Shown piece by piece: positions 1 through 13,952 of a stretch of DNA of 64,000 nucleotides (positions are counted from its first letter, which is position 1; the number at the start of each line of letters is the position of its first letter). Below the pieces are notes generated by a model. That model did no database searches and was not told the DNA's origin. It worked only from the letters and a program-made list of their open reading frames with translations. This DNA comes from Baylisascaris procyonis (lineage: Eukaryota > Nematoda > Chromadorea > Rhabditida > Ascarididae): the NCBI GenBank assembly GCA_037389465.1, contig JAZARR010000212.1, forward strand, positions 5,893,501-5,957,500, written 5' to 3'. Both the position numbers and the translations under genes were made by a program.

Positions 1-89
1 ACGTCACTTTACGACTGCATATTTGAAAGGAGGGTAGTGCTTGCAAGAGAGGCTTATCTGAAAGGATGTGATGGGAAGGAGGGGCTTAA

Positions 90-3000
90 ATGCTAGTAGG
101 CGAGAAGCGCGTGAGCAGCAGGCGGCGTGCGGCGGTGAGATCGATGGCGACGCCAGTGCTCGGAATGGAGGTGCTACTGGCTGGTGGTGTGCACATGGCA
201 ATTGTGGGTGCCCAAATGATCGAATGCAATAGCCCATGGCAGTGGATGTGCAACAACGGCGAATGCATCGCACAATACGATCTCTGCAACGGCATCGCAC
301 AATGCAGTGACGCTTCCGATGAAGTCGACTGTGCTTTGAGGTATTCAACAGAATTTAGTACATAAAGCTTGCTTATCTCTATATTGTTCGTCTTTTCATA
401 GAGCAGTTGAGATAATCGACGCGGCTGCAGAAACGATAAAAACATAAGTTGGTCTGTTCCTATCAATTTGGAGGTTCTCACTGCTTTATTTTCCTTCAGC
501 TTTCCGGCTTTTTTTTGTAACAAACCACCCGCCCGTCTAGTTACGACAAAATCATCCACCGCTCTGACTTAGGTCGTCTTTAAAGAATATTAAGAGCGTC
601 ATAGTGAAGTGATACATCAGTTGACGTTCCAACGTTGTGTTGCTCTTCTTCTTGGTGTATGATTCCTACATAGTGACGCCAGTAGAATGTACGTTATATT
701 TTTCGACCATGCAACTCGTTGAGGCTGACTGAAACTGCATGAGTGCCATAAAATATCTACGACCTTCATGTCCCATCTCAGCTGTCTGGTAGAATGGCTT
801 TGGCTTAAGTCTTACGTCAGTCAGCGCAGTTGCTCTTCTTGCAGAGACAACAAAATTAGAAACACACCGGACACAAGCGCTGGCCAATTTTTAAAGCGAA
901 GCCTAAGCAGAAGAGGCTGCGTGGCCTTCTCGGCTTCAAGCGAAGCGCTTCTATGCCTTCATTAAAGCTGAGAAGCTAAAAGTTTACCACATGGCTGGTA
1001 ATACTTCAATAGGCGCTTTAACCATGGGACCGTTTCAACGGGATGATTTGTTGGAAATCTTCATTTTGATCCTCCTTACCCATGAGAGGAGAAAATGGTG
1101 GCGGGGTGATTTGAATGTTTTGATAGTTTCAATAAAAGAGAGAGTAAGGCTAACTGCATATAGAGGTCAGTGTAAATGATTTCATAATGGTTAATGTGGT
1201 CGGAAGGGTGACTACAGGAGACTTTAAAAAGTATCACTCATATCGTACGGAAGACAAGTCGCTTCGAGCAATTTCCGTATCCTTCAGCGTATGCATTAAA
1301 GTACAGTTATGAACAATTGGATTAAGCACTGTGCGTTTGCTAAAGCAGTTACAAAGTGATTGCAGCATTATGCGAATTTAAGCAATTTTCTAGCAGTGAG
1401 CCACTCGGCCAACGGCTATGATTTGCTATGCCCATTAAATTCTTATTGGGTTACATTTTACCTTAAGGAATTCCTTCGAAGGTTCTCTCTTTATCACTGT
1501 TAGAAAAAATTTCCTCCCTGATTGCAAATACGTATCATTCAATTCTTATCCATTCAATGGGAAACTTTTGAATGGTACACATATGTAATGATGATAGTTG
1601 CTTGCAATTGTTTACTTTATATTTTTGCTATTCTATTATAACGTCATGAAATTCAATGCGACATTTCATTTATGCACAAAAAAACTATTGAATGTTTGGG
1701 ACAAAGAAAGAATTGTTTCTATCTCTGAGGGATCCTGGACTTCAAATATATTAAATAGCCAAAAAGTAACTGTTGCCCTGGATTGTATGGTTGAGACGAC
1801 GAACTCATAAAATGAGTAGTGAAATCTGTAAATTGCTTAAATTTGATGAGAAATCACTCTTATTTCTGATATAATGTTTTTATGCCATCAGCTGTAAATG
1901 TGAGCAGTAAAAAAAATAATATTGATGGCTAGATGCCAATAAAAGAGTACTATAGCCATGTCAATATAAGAAATACTCTACTTTGTGCTAATTTTAAAGC
2001 AGTTTGATTGAAATTTTCATTTGAGTTATTATACTGGAAGAAAATGTTTTGGTATATTTAAGTACCAATTTTTGATTTATGGATTTAGGTACTTGAGTAC
2101 TGATCTTTTGCCAAGTGCTCGTGGAATATTTGTATGTACTGAACACATTTCGACGATGTATCCAATGCGCTGCTTCGTTCTCACTTAACATGAAACCCTC
2201 ATCGACTTTCTACAAAGATATATCAATTTTCCAAAAAAAAAACAACTCGAATTTTCTATAAAACTGTAAAAAATCTTCCGCAAAATTTTCTCTAAAGGAA
2301 AAACAGTCTGCCCACATTTTCTATATTCCTATGTCTGCCAACCTGTCTAGTTGTTAATTGTTTCCGTGGAAAGCAATCGCTCTTAGAGAGTGGCTCAAAG
2401 CCTCTAAAAATTATCTTCCACGCAGCAATAGGCATGCATCGCACATGTTAATATCGATAAATCAATGCGACTAGGAGGTATTATCTTCGAATGGGACCAT
2501 TCTTTCGTTTGGCGCAACAAATGTTTATAGAAAAAAAGTGAAGGCACCGTCGACCTTCATCCAAGTAGGGGGAAGGGAAGGGCGAACGTAATTATGCATA
2601 GCTAAACGTTAATGCAAAGAAAAAGAAACAATAATTCCATTTTCAGTGAAATAAGAACCTAAAGTAGAGCTTGAATGTTTTTTGTAGAAAATCCATCATA
2701 GCAGAGTGGACTGTTGCTTTCTTCGACTTGCAATTCAAAGAGTATACAACTATCGGAAAAGTAGAATACCCTCTGCTATTTTCCAAATTCTAGTTAGAAG
2801 CATTTAGAGTTAGGAATGATGGTGGAGAAATATACAATTTTGGAATTTTTTCGCCACATGCTGGCTTACAGCTGAGACTTGCCATCAGAGAAATGCTGAT
2901 TTTTTTTATTTTTTTTGCCAAAATATTTAGCTTGGAATTGCCGCTAAGCGCTCGAAAATAACCTTTGCGGGTACATTTTGAGAAAATAGATGCCTACTTT

Positions 3001-6000
3001 TATCGAGTTGAGTGAAACTTATAGCGACTCTAATCATAGGAGAAAATTGTTTGCATCATGCATTCGATGCCTCTCAACTTTTTTACTATCAAAAACAGTC
3101 GCAAGCAATCCGAATCTATTTGATACTATGACGTTACTAAACGCATAAACAAAAATATTTTCGAAAATCATCTTGCAGTGTTCATTATTGACTTATTCGG
3201 TTGGAAATAATGCCCAGCAAATTTTGAACAATTTTAGTGGAGATGTTCAGCACAATTTATAAATACGATCGTCCAGTAGAAAATTTTCAACAGTGAGTGA
3301 AATATTTCGAACCTCTGTCTACTCACATAAAGTGGAATGAAATTTACGAGTTTCATGACCAGCGTGAGAGAATTTTAAACGACATATGCGCTTATCTCTA
3401 CTTTTTCGGAAAGTTTCCTATCTCACTGTTATTGATCCTTGGCCCAATAATCTTGACCCAGACTTTCCATTTGCTAACTGACGAATTGCAAGAGATCACT
3501 TTTTAAAAACTGCAGCTGGAATTTGCGCAGTAAAACTGTTGCTAAATACCTTATCCCAGAGAATGGAAAATGATGAGTATTAGTTACGCGCTGGCCTCAC
3601 TAGAAAAAGCACTGAAAATCTCGCATTTTCGAATGACCTTTTCCCGAAATTCCTGAAAATTTTAATACCTTTTGGTGCTTTTTTACCATACCTTTTCGAT
3701 TCAATTCTTGAAAACCCCGAAACTGCGTTCAATTCTCCTCAATTAATGGGTGGCGTGGTGGAGGGTCGCTTATATGAGGTATTTGGTGAAATTCAATTTA
3801 TATGAGCCGAAACGCTTGTTACGCAGACAACTGCGACATTGATGCTTATCGCAAGGATGACTGGTGAAAGCGAGTAATTACCAAGCGACATCTTACGAAG
3901 GGTGGGAGAGGAAGGGGAGAGGGATTCAAGGCCACGATTTTTGGTGCTTTATGAATAGTATTTTGTGGACGGGACGTCTCAAGATGTAACTGTATGAAGT
4001 TTGGCAGTGGCCTGATAAAATGTTAAATGTTAGCATATCATAGGGCAAGGCAACCGTATATCGGAACAGGTGGGGGAACTGGTGCATTAGAGTGTAACTT
4101 TATGCTCTTTAAAATTCCATTTTCGCCCAATGTCAACCACACATCACAACGTCTACTCAATTTTCAGCGAATTCGGAAAGTCTGTAGGGTTTAGCGCCAA
4201 TGGTATCCCGCCAATTACCGTATCTCAATCATTCAATTGTTCTCCATATTCTCATATGTTTCAGACCACAAAAAGGGTAAGGAAAAATTTGAACCGCTCA
4301 TATCGAGTTTTTTTTTCTTTTGAACTCGTCGATAGATTGCAAGGAGATCCACAGATGCGACTTGAAGGACAATGACATTTCATTAGCGCTGTGCAGAGTT
4401 CGTATTTTGTCTGCACATCGTCTCAACTATCAAGAAATAATAACTTGTGCTTGTTAGGGTGTTTGTTCTTGAACTGTCGGACATTCCGTGCATCGTGTTC
4501 ATATGAACTGTGTGGGTTAGTGTTGATTTGGATGTTGGAAATTGAGTGGATGGGCCGAATTTAACTTCCTTGTCTATTTTTCGTTTAATGAATTTGTAAG
4601 CTTTGTTGGTACAAATTTTGTGAGACAGAAAAATTCAGTAATATGTGCCTTCAGAATTAAATGAGAATCGATGTATCCAACTCGAATTTTGTGTTATTTG
4701 TATGCTTAGCCGAAGACTATTCACTTCTTGAGTGTAGCTTCCATAGGCTGTGGGTGGCAACTTAGTTGAAGTCGTTTTACCGACAGTTCGCTTTCGCTAA
4801 TATGCAAAAATTGGAAGCCTAACCGAGTGCTTAGATTTCTTTTCGCAATACTCTTCAGCTATCATTGCATGCTGGAATATAATTGCTTTCAAAGAAAACA
4901 GCCTAGGAGTGCTAATGTTTTTAATATTTATGCTAAATCGAAGGATGCAAAAATTACAACTTTCCGTTTCATGAATGCAGCTTCTGTAGGTTGTGCGCTG
5001 AATGGATAGGTTTGCATTACAAAACAAACATACACAAGTTAACAGGGTCGATTTTTTAGATTCAGAAGCAAGAAGTCAACCTAGAAAAGTACCTTTCAAA
5101 CTTTATTTAAAAGTCTTGGATTACGGATTCGATGTGCTCGTTTGAACCGAGTTTTTAAATTGTTACTCGGCAGCGTTAAATGAATGGTTTACATGGAGTT
5201 TTTTTCTGGTTTTTGAGGTTGTCTTACTATAGCTATTAACTAGAAGCAGGAAATATTCTCTTGCCTACGTTATGATTTCGCATCTCGTGGGATACTCAGT
5301 ACTCATCGTTCAGCTACTAACTTGTAGCGCTCAAGCGTCACGCAGCGGTAAATTTTTTAACGAAAGGTAAGGGTTTTGCATTTGTTCAATCTATGTTTCT
5401 GATGATGATCTCTGCAGGGCGAATTGGCCTCTAATCAGAGTTTCTGACCCCCAACTTTACGGATAGCCGCACCTCATGTGGTTTTACCGTTTATTGTACG
5501 CTTTCATTTTTGAGGTTTTTAGAATTCCATTTGTTTTGAAAGTATTCATTTTTTCCAGTTGTAATACTTTCTGATATCACAGGGATGTGCTACACGTGTG
5601 ATAGGAGCCACTTCGTTATTTATGTGTTCACAACAGCGATACTAGCCGAGGTTGTCGAAATCGTAGAAGTGGGCCGGAAACCTAGAAGGCTTGCCAGAGT
5701 CATGCGAGCACACCCCTTTTACTTCCAGCTCCCTTCGTTGGGCCAAGATTCGAAATTCATAAATGACTTGGTGAACATGGTGTGATTTAACTGCATTTGA
5801 AAGGTTTAAGACCAAAGATGCAGTTTTCTTGACTCAGAATTTCATTTCTCTATATAAACCAATCTTCTAGTCGTTTTTTGCGTAATTTCTTGGGTCTTTA
5901 TGTCTCTTCCGTTGTATCGGCAACTACCAATTTCAGCGACTAAGAAATCACTTGAAAACATTTTGAGACTTCTCAATCGGTTTGACCGCTGCTGTGTTTT

Positions 6001-7671
6001 CTTAGAGTCTTTCTTCTTCTCAGTTGAGTCTTTCTGAGTGTAACAATAGAATCATTCTTCGCGATGAGATGATGCTGGAGGAATGGTGATAATGGCTATG
6101 GCCCTTCTGATCGTAGCACTTTTGCTAATGGCACTGAGACACCTTTCTACGTCTATCGTATATTTGTGCTGTATTAAAGATTTGAAAGATTGTACCTTTC
6201 CGCTTTACGGCTCAATGGGCATCTTTCATTGATCCTGTTTTTCTGTAGTACTTTTTTTCTACAACCAGATCAGCGGACGTATTTTTAGACAATTTGGATG
6301 GAAATTTGAGCTGTGTTGGAAAAATAGCGTCTATTATGCGGCATCATAGATTCCTTTAGGATTTCGCTTGTTGAATTTGGAAAAATCTCTTAGAAGTTTC
6401 TTATCGTTTGAAAAAGTTTTAATTAACGGAGGAATATGGCGAAATGATGTCTGGTGGAGAATAAATTCTTAGTAATTATTTGCTCTGTTGGGTTGAGCGT
6501 TGCGTATTGAGTATGATGGGTTTGCCCGTAGTCTGGAGGCAAATAACGGCGTACGATATGCCAGTGAAGTTAAGTTGCCCACCGATCCTGCTCAAATATT
6601 GATAACTTCTTGCAATTAGCAGTATTCTTATGTTTAACAGAAGTATTTTAATGTTTACTTTGTTAGCAGTTCATAAATACAAATTTAATTAAAGTTCATA
6701 AGCAGCATGGATATTTATCAGAAGTGTTTTTCGTGATGTGTTTTCGTTACCATTTAAAATGGGTGATCGCAAATCGTTGAGCCGAGGAGGTCCATAATTC
6801 GAAATGGATTGATTAGGTTAGTCGTGAACAGCTGAGATGCAAAGAGGGACTGGAGTACAGTGAAAGATGCCATAAAGGCGGTTGTTTTTTCGCGTAGCTT
6901 AATATCTTCGTAGCCTTTGCTCGTTGTAGGTAGTGTGCAAACTAATTTATGCTGGCTGCACTAATACAGCATTGGCTAAAGGCGGTAAGAGGTAAGACCG
7001 ATCATAGAGATTCCAAATGCTCTAAAGGACCATGGTATACTTTTCCCGAAACATCTTCCGATATTCAAAAATCATCTCTGTCAAATTGCTGAATAACTTT
7101 AAAACGAAAACTTAATATGATAGGATGCAATATATTAACGGAATAGTATCTATCGAACGCTAGTAATATTGTGCTGCATTCATTCGTCACGAATGAAAAT
7201 AATAGGTTGACTGTAACAAAGACGGCAGCCATGGCCACTAAAAAGTTTAGTGAGAAAAATTTTAAAGTAGTTTTGGACTTTTTTTGGGGGGTAATTTTTG
7301 GGTAACCTTCCCACGTAAAAGTTTTAAAGAATGATGTCTAAGATTATGAAATGCATATTGACGTTTTTTTTTACAGGAATTCTCAGCAAAATTTCATGGG
7401 AGTGCCACGTGAAGAGCAGATGAAGCCAAGCACATCAAGGCCAACGGCTGGGTATTCGAGCAGTGGTGGATCGACGCCATTCAAGATGCCTATGATGGAT
7501 GCACGCTGGCTCGCAATTATTGGAATCGCTTTCCTCGTATTCATCGCGTTTGCATATATACATTATCGCAAAAAGAGGGCGTCAATGAGGAATCGCGCTC
7601 ATGGTTTGCGTGGCGATAACAACTCTGATAACGACGAAGATGATCTCCTCATTAGTGCTCTATATTCTTGA
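90..7671 (+). CDS. Small LDL-receptor class A single-pass transmembrane protein, two exons
   Basis: Coding exons are 90-340 and 7377-7671. The first ends at G|GTATTC and the second follows TTTTTTTTTACAG. The split Arg codon (AG+G) joins in frame, giving 181 residues. Residues 46-81 form one LDLa module with all six cysteines (46, 54, 59, 66, 72, 81) and the calcium-binding CSDASDEVDC end. A hydrophobic stretch at about residues 23-42 could be a signal peptide. It would suit the internal ATG at 144 (163 residues) better than the ATG at 90, which has an in-frame TAA directly before it. A Ser/Pro-rich linker leads to a clear membrane helix at about 128-147, then a basic stop-transfer (YRKKR) and an acidic tail ending in DNDEDDLLISALYS. 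LDLa modules bind extracellular ligands, but the ligand here is unknown. I do not recognise the orthologue. Further exons inside the 7-kb intron cannot be excluded. Confidence 0.72.
341..7376 (+). other. Long intron of the LDLa membrane-protein gene
   Basis: About 7 kb of AT-rich DNA between the two supported exons. Open stretches at 3297-3506 and 5585-5785 are the only ones that stand out. The latter follows a usable acceptor (ATATCACAG before 5582) but has no matching donor or recognisable domain. No transposase, RNA gene or long tandem repeat was seen. Confidence 0.5.
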
Positions 7672-7881
7672 AAGATCTCATATTAATGCTTATGTTGTGG
7701 GAAGTAAGACATCGAAAACTGAAATCGTTGTTGTGAATATATTTCTTTATTGTTTTCATTTTTGTCGAATCGTTGAGCATTATGAGGAAAAGATATCACT
7801 TTAAAGAGCTATCACTACCGATGTTTTCGTGATTTCAAACTACATGAAGAATAATTTATAAGAGAATCCCTCTGCAATTGT

Positions 7882-7887
7882 AATAAA
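7882..7887 (+). promoter_or_regulatory. Poly(A) signal AATAAA for the LDLa gene
   Basis: A perfect AATAAA lies about 210 bases after the stop codon at 7671, a plausible 3' UTR length. Assignment is by position only. Confidence 0.45.
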
Positions 7888-10800
7888 ATTCAGCATGCGC
7901 CTATTAATTTAGTTTCAATTCATATTTACGAGAAATAGATGTGCACGCAAACTGCGTGCAGCAATTTTTTCGTTTTCGGTTTTTTTTTTATTCATTTTCG
8001 CGTTGAGTTTGAAGTTTGCATTGTTGGTGAATTTGTTTGCATATATACCAAAGGAAATAAACAAAATAATTGCCCAGTAAATGTTGCCGTTATCTTACTT
8101 CGCACATGTATTTTAATATGGATAAGGCTTTTTTAAAATCATTATTGGCTTGTTAGATCGTTTAAAAGCACCTCAAATGAAAATGTGCGTCAACAATAAA
8201 TATCGAATATTCCATAAACGTAACGTGCATGTAGCTTCTAAAAGTACGGATTGCTATGAATGTAATTTTTTGCCGTTAAATCGGGTTAAAATGATAAAAA
8301 CAGCACATCACATTATAAAATATCCAGTAAAATATTTCGTAAAATAAAAGTAAAAAGTATTTGGTAAAATCCACATCAAGTATTGGACTTCAATGACTAC
8401 AATAACAGTACTTTTCTTGTGTTTGAGTATTTTTTGAGGCGTTTCTGAAAAACAAAATAAAAATTCTTTAATGAGTAGTTTAGCACTGTGAGACGCTGTG
8501 GTAGAAAGGTCAGCTGTATATGCCAGAAGTAAACCGGAATCCCGTTTTTCGAGGCTTGGCCACTTTTTGGCCATTTAAAGTCTCGTTCTGGTCATTTTTT
8601 CTGCCTACTATTAGTATATTTGCATGATGCGGTTCAACTATTGAGAATAACCATTTCACCAACAAACGTGCCAGTAGCGCAGAAAAAAAAAAATCCCTAT
8701 TCCTTGAAGAGCCTTATTTCAACTCATGTTAAAAACTCTCCTGTGACCGCGCATTCGATAGTATTCCTTCCCGTTCTTGTCAATCATTCTGAGCATTCTA
8801 AGAGGTGATTTTCTTCGGTATGCTCTAAAGGTCTTTCTTATAGTTGAACATCTCGAGCATCTCTTTCATTTAGTTGGCACTGTTTGAAGATGGAGGGTAA
8901 GCCGAGGGAGGGAGATATGAGCAGACAGTTATATATTTTACGCGGATTCTAGTAGTGACAGGTTCGGGGCTATTCATTGAAACTCATTTAGTTCCAAGAT
9001 TGTAAATATTGAGAATAGAATATTCTGGCGCCCACCTCACCGGTTTATCAACCCATGACTTTTCTATGGAACCCATTTTAAATCGTTGTCAGGTATAACA
9101 GTAAGAAACTGTAAGCACATTTTTGTTCGAGACTGCATTCGAATTAAGAACAGAGTTTCGTTTAATTGCACCTGTAGAATGTTTCAATCTTCAGTCCGCG
9201 ATAGCAAGGAATCTGTGATCCTGCCACAGAAAAGGAGAATCCATGGCCCTGTGTTGAGAGACCGGCTTCGTGCGCATTTCGAAGTTCTAGTGCTGCATTG
9301 GCTTCGATTTGCTGACAATAGCGCCTCGCGTTTTTTATTTTTACATAACCTGACATTTCCAATATTGGAGAAATGCGTCAACTGTATTTCGCTTAGGCAG
9401 AGCTAAAATACGGATTGCGCACTTGTGTGCCTCAGAAAGCATCAAGTTATGCTTATGAAACTCTAAAAACGCAAGAGGGCTCCCTGTCAGCATACTGAAG
9501 CGTAAAACTAGTGTCAGCGACACACTGGAACTTCAAGATGTGCAGCAAGGGAACCTTCACGCATGAGACCACGGTGATGAGCCACAGATTCTTGTATGAT
9601 GGGCGGCCAGTAGTTCTCCTACTCTCGCAGCTACGAGTAGCGCCTATGAGTAGTTTTTTTCGACAAATATTGATATGCTTCTGTTTGGATGCGAGAGACA
9701 CCAGAATCGTTCCTCGGCCCAACCCCTTGCTGTGGAAAAAAGACAATAACCTCAAGACTCCGGGTTTCCGATTTCCTCTTGTCGTTATTGAAGACCAGCG
9801 TTCTAGATGGAACCGGTAAAGGCTGGAGAGGAAGCTGCAAAATTGCTGCGGCTATTCCTTTTATTTGTTTGTATGACGGTTCATTTTCAACGTGAATTTC
9901 TGATGCAGCCTTGCACTATTTTTCTCTGTTGTTGCTATTAATCACACTTTTCTTCTTGTATTGACATCCCTTGTAGGATGTTATTCTTGCAAATGAGATT
10001 CAAGACGGTGATATGATTCAGAGAATGCAAGGCTTTTGCTTTCTGTTACCATCCCTTCGTTGTTTATTTGTGTTTACATAGTCGAAGTCGTCGATTTCGA
10101 CTATCGTCTGCAGAAATCTTTTTTTTTTTCGACAGCAAAGGAATATTTCGTTATCGGATCCTTGCCAACTAAACTTACTTTTAAATAAGAATTATTATTA
10201 TTAAGCCCTTAAGTGGCAGTGTAAGCATGACTCGACGAAGTCGTCGATTGCACTCTCTGAAGAATAAGCCGCGGAACGTTGTAACAATGAAAAACGCTTT
10301 TGATCGTGAGAGTTATCGCCAGGTAAATGGCCGTATACATCGAGTGGCTTCACATATCACTGCGTGCATTTAAGGCGCCATCGTGTGTGGTCTCTCACAC
10401 GGAACACCAGTATAGCGCAGTTCTTTCTTCGCTGCGCTAGCATCATATTTGTTATCTACCGCCTCCTTTCATTGTCGAAATGAATCCACGACTTCATACG
10501 TACGTCTTTGGTCACCGCAATACCACTGTTGTCTTCTCCCAAACAAAAATAACTTATAGAGATATAGATTTCTCTCGCGATATTTTTGTAACATATATAT
10601 GGAAGATATTCGTAAGACTCTTGTAGAAAAACACTATTCTAAAATATTTACTTGCATATCGCCAACGTATACACACAAGTTTACCTCTCTGTGCTCCTAC
10701 CGGGGTTTAAACATCTTTCTCTTCGCCTTATCCACTTCATTTCCAGTCTAACAGATATTTATGCTTTAGCACGCAGATAATGGACAAACTTCTATCTTTT

Positions 10801-11529
10801 ATATTCCAACAGTTTCTCCACATTTCAAAAGTATTATTGAATCTGTGACGACACTTTGTATCCAAATATGAATAAAAAACAATGGTTGACTGCGCATAAA
10901 TAACCGTTATATCACAATAAAATTTTGCGGGTGCAGAGAATATTTTTTTTGCTTGTGATGATGAAAATTACCACAAAAACGCAGCTTTAGTTTTGAAAGG
11001 CTCGCAAGAGTGTATCGTTTTTGGTGTGTTTAACAACAGCTATTATTTTAATTGAGTGTTTATGTGAATAGCACTAAGAAAATAAACCACTTCATAATGA
11101 GGCTATGGCAGAAATCATCACGAAAGACATTCGCAACAGAAAACATCGCATCGCATTGTTCAATTATCGCATAATGAGCGCTACATATAAACACATCAAT
11201 AAGGAAAATACAAGTGAAGAACAAATTGAATGGAATAGAGGAGAGAAATCAACTGAGGAGGGTAATGACAAACTATTTTGAAAAAAAATAATATAAGCTG
11301 CAATCTTCTTCAACATAAATGACTATTCATGTATACAGAGAAATACTCAGTGACTGGCAAAGAAAATAAAAATAATAGTCTATCTGCCAGTGGTTAAGAA
11401 ATCGCTGAATAACAGTCGTTGGGGAAAGAAAAGCCGAACATATGTGAGAAGATTGATAAAGTGAAGAGAGTTAGTCAACAATACAATTATGAATCGTGTT
11501 TGAAAACTTTCCCACTATTTTCGTGAGAT
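7888..11529. other. Intergenic region between LDLa gene and glutaredoxin gene
   Basis: The two genes converge here. Most of it is AT-rich with no supported gene. The block at about 9086-9840 is richer in GC and open in several frames on both strands, which suggests an old degraded repeat or coding relic, but no family motif is visible. A short hairpin at about 10079-10105 (ATAGTCGAA facing TTCGACTAT) was also seen. Confidence 0.4.
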
Positions 11530-11535
11530 TTTATT
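11530..11535 (-). promoter_or_regulatory. Candidate poly(A) signal for glutaredoxin gene
   Basis: TTTATT on the plus strand reads AATAAA on the minus strand, about 260 bases past the glutaredoxin stop codon. Support is by position only. The motif is common in AT-rich DNA. Confidence 0.3.
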
Positions 11536-11795
11536 CGTCAGAAAGTTTGCTACCTTAAGTCGTAAACGATGTGGAGTTATCCTTCACATCCAATGCGATA
11601 TTTCTTCCATAAAACTGCTGCGAAAGCTACATTTTAATCAGACCAAAACAACAGAAACAACGAAAGTGCTTACGGCATTGAGCCGAGAATCGTTTGTGGA
11701 GAGAATAAATCAAATTGCCCTATCAAAACCACAGATAACGAACAGACGATATGAAACTGAGGTATGCAAACAAAGATTTCAGAGAATGTAGCCAT

Positions 11796-13942
11796 TTATA
11801 TGGCTCCAACTGCTCGGAGTTTGTTCTCTAGGACGCCACTTCGTTTGGCGGCAGCTGTCTCGTCACCCCCACCAAAGAATTCGCCTCCAATAAAGACCCG
11901 CGGCACAGATCTGTATTCATAAGAACTTTATTTTATTATTATTTCCATTAAAATTAGAGATCACTTTGAACGATATGTGTAATCACTTAAGTGCTTCGCC
12001 ATCGATTGTAAACTGCCATAATTGTTAATTATTTTTAAATGAATACGACTTTCATATTCAATGAATGCCTCAAAACAGGAGAATAAACATATTCTTAGAA
12101 TGCAGTGAATTTGGACACTGCCTAGACTTTTCATATATTCACAGACGACATCCTGAGGATTGCTACAATATATTTAGAGATAACACAAACAGACTAGAAA
12201 AGAAAGTGCTTTAACAAAGAATTTAGAGAGAAAAAAATGAAAAACTTGGAAAAAAACCTCTTTCGATACGAGTTTTTTTTCAGAAAAAATTCGACATGGG
12301 GATAAATTTTTTTCGACCGGGAAAGTTGCGTGGATTAGCCTCGGCAACAATTATTTTTGTTAAAATTACTGCATTAACGTGATGAATGAAGAATTCTGAA
12401 AACGCCGAAATGTCGCTTACAACTCGGCCATTATGAGAATAATAAACAAGTTACTTGAAATGCTGTTTCCCTTGAAAACAAAAGCATTATTTTTAGGAAG
12501 AGATATGTGGTTATTTTCAAGAAACAATATTTAAATACCTAACTAAGTTTGCATATCTTCAACAAAATACAGACATTCGCTTACCGTGCACCAGTGATCG
12601 ACATCAAATAGTTTTGTATTTCAGAACAATCGGCTCGTTCATTGATTTCAATCCATTCAAGTGCATCATCCTTCAACGGGAATGAAGTCAGCGCTTTGCG
12701 TGCTTTAGTGCAATACGGACAATAGCTCTTTGAAAAAACGACCACCTGAAATTAATTAACACTGAATACATTATAGCTCGGCAGATAAGCAGCTATGGAC
12801 CAATAAAAAAGGAAATAGAAAATATGTAACAATAAATAAGACTGCAGACTAAGACAAACTTCCGATTTTGAAAGTGTTGAGAAAAATTTTTAGCTTAGCA
12901 AACACTGATTATTCGAGAAAGTGCATCGTAAGCGCCTTTTGCTCCGACGTAAATTCGGCACCTTTTGTGGGGGCGGGGGGGAGGGGGAGGGGAAGCGGGA
13001 AGGTCTCGAACTTCACACACAGCTTGTCACTCTACATTTATAGCGCTGCATACCAAGAATCGAATTTTCCCTACGAATGGCGCACAACGTGCTTTCTAGC
13101 TTACCCATCCCCATATATAGCTCCATCTCAGCAATCAAATTGCATGCGTCTGATGCACCCTTAAGAAACATATGTATTCCTTCAACCAGACGTATTTTGT
13201 GAAGGCCCCTCTCCGAAATCGCGGAACAATTGAAGGAACCCCTGCTGAAACTAATTCCGCTCGTCAACTAGCTATGAAGAATATTTAAAGTGAATAATAA
13301 AACAATGAAAGAAAAAAAAATCTATAGCTATTAACCTTTGACCGGAAATCAAGCGGTAAGACTAATAGACATGCCGTCTCGTCAATACAACTCAGACCAG
13401 ATATTCGATAAAAAGAAATATTCGATAAAAAAACTTCTTGCATAAATATTCGAAAACCAATAAAATATTGGTTAATTATTCACTAATAAATCTATTCTGA
13501 GCAACGCCACGGTCGCATTCAGTTAGCATTCTGAAGCAATGATCTATTTAATTATTACTTTAAAAGAATGAAAACTCTTTCCGATTTTTTTGAAAAATTG
13601 CGATCTCTAAGCTCTCAATGCAAAAAAAAACTATTCGAGAAAATGAAAAATAATAAATAGCAAAGGAAACTATTCTCATAACTTTCACAAAATCAAAGTG
13701 TAATAACAGCATTATATTAGATACAAATTTACTGAGAATTAATACAACAACGGAAATCATCTAAACTACAAAAACCGGCTTGGAGTCAGTAATTTTCGGT
13801 TAGTATATTTATAAATAGCAAGAATTATAGGGGTCGTTTACAATGTTCCCTAAAAATTGCAAATAAAAACATCAGAGAGAATTTTAATGGATACCTTTTT
13901 TGTTGCAATTAACGTATCGACGTATTTTTTCACGTTACTCAT
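11796..13942 (-). CDS. glrx-10: Dithiol glutaredoxin, GLRX-10-like, three exons
   Basis: Minus-strand coding exons are 13942-13895, 12745-12585 and 11910-11796, with donors AAG|GTAT and ACG|GTAAGC and acceptors TTCAG and ACAG. Phases match (0, then a split Arg codon) and the product is a complete 107-residue protein. It begins MSNVKKYVDTLIATKK, then has the beta strand VVVFSK and the active site C25-P-Y-C28. TGARSVPRVF (67-76) contains the cis-proline and glutathione-binding segment, and GGGDE follows at 83-87. Length and motifs are those of a classical cytosolic glutaredoxin, which reduces protein-glutathione and other disulfides using glutathione. The SVP in place of the commoner TVP matches my memory of Caenorhabditis GLRX-10, so I use that symbol. 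The acceptor TTTTCAG lies three bases before the ATG, as expected for spliced-leader trans-splicing. Confidence 0.93.
12969..12992 (+). other. G-quadruplex motif in glutaredoxin intron 1
   Basis: Four G-runs of 5, 7, 5 and 4 are separated by single bases (C, A, A). This fits the strict G4 pattern with one-base loops. It lies on the template strand of the minus-strand glutaredoxin gene, in the intron 12746-13894. Confidence 0.6.
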
Positions 13943-13945
13943 TTC

Positions 13946-13952
13946 CTGAAAA
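13946..13952 (-). promoter_or_regulatory. Candidate spliced-leader trans-splice acceptor of glutaredoxin gene
   Basis: Read on the minus strand this is TTTTCAG followed by GAA-ATG, so the 5' UTR after splicing would be only three bases. A perfect nematode acceptor this close to a start codon with no upstream coding exon is the usual picture for spliced-leader addition. The leader itself cannot be seen from genomic DNA. Confidence 0.55.
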
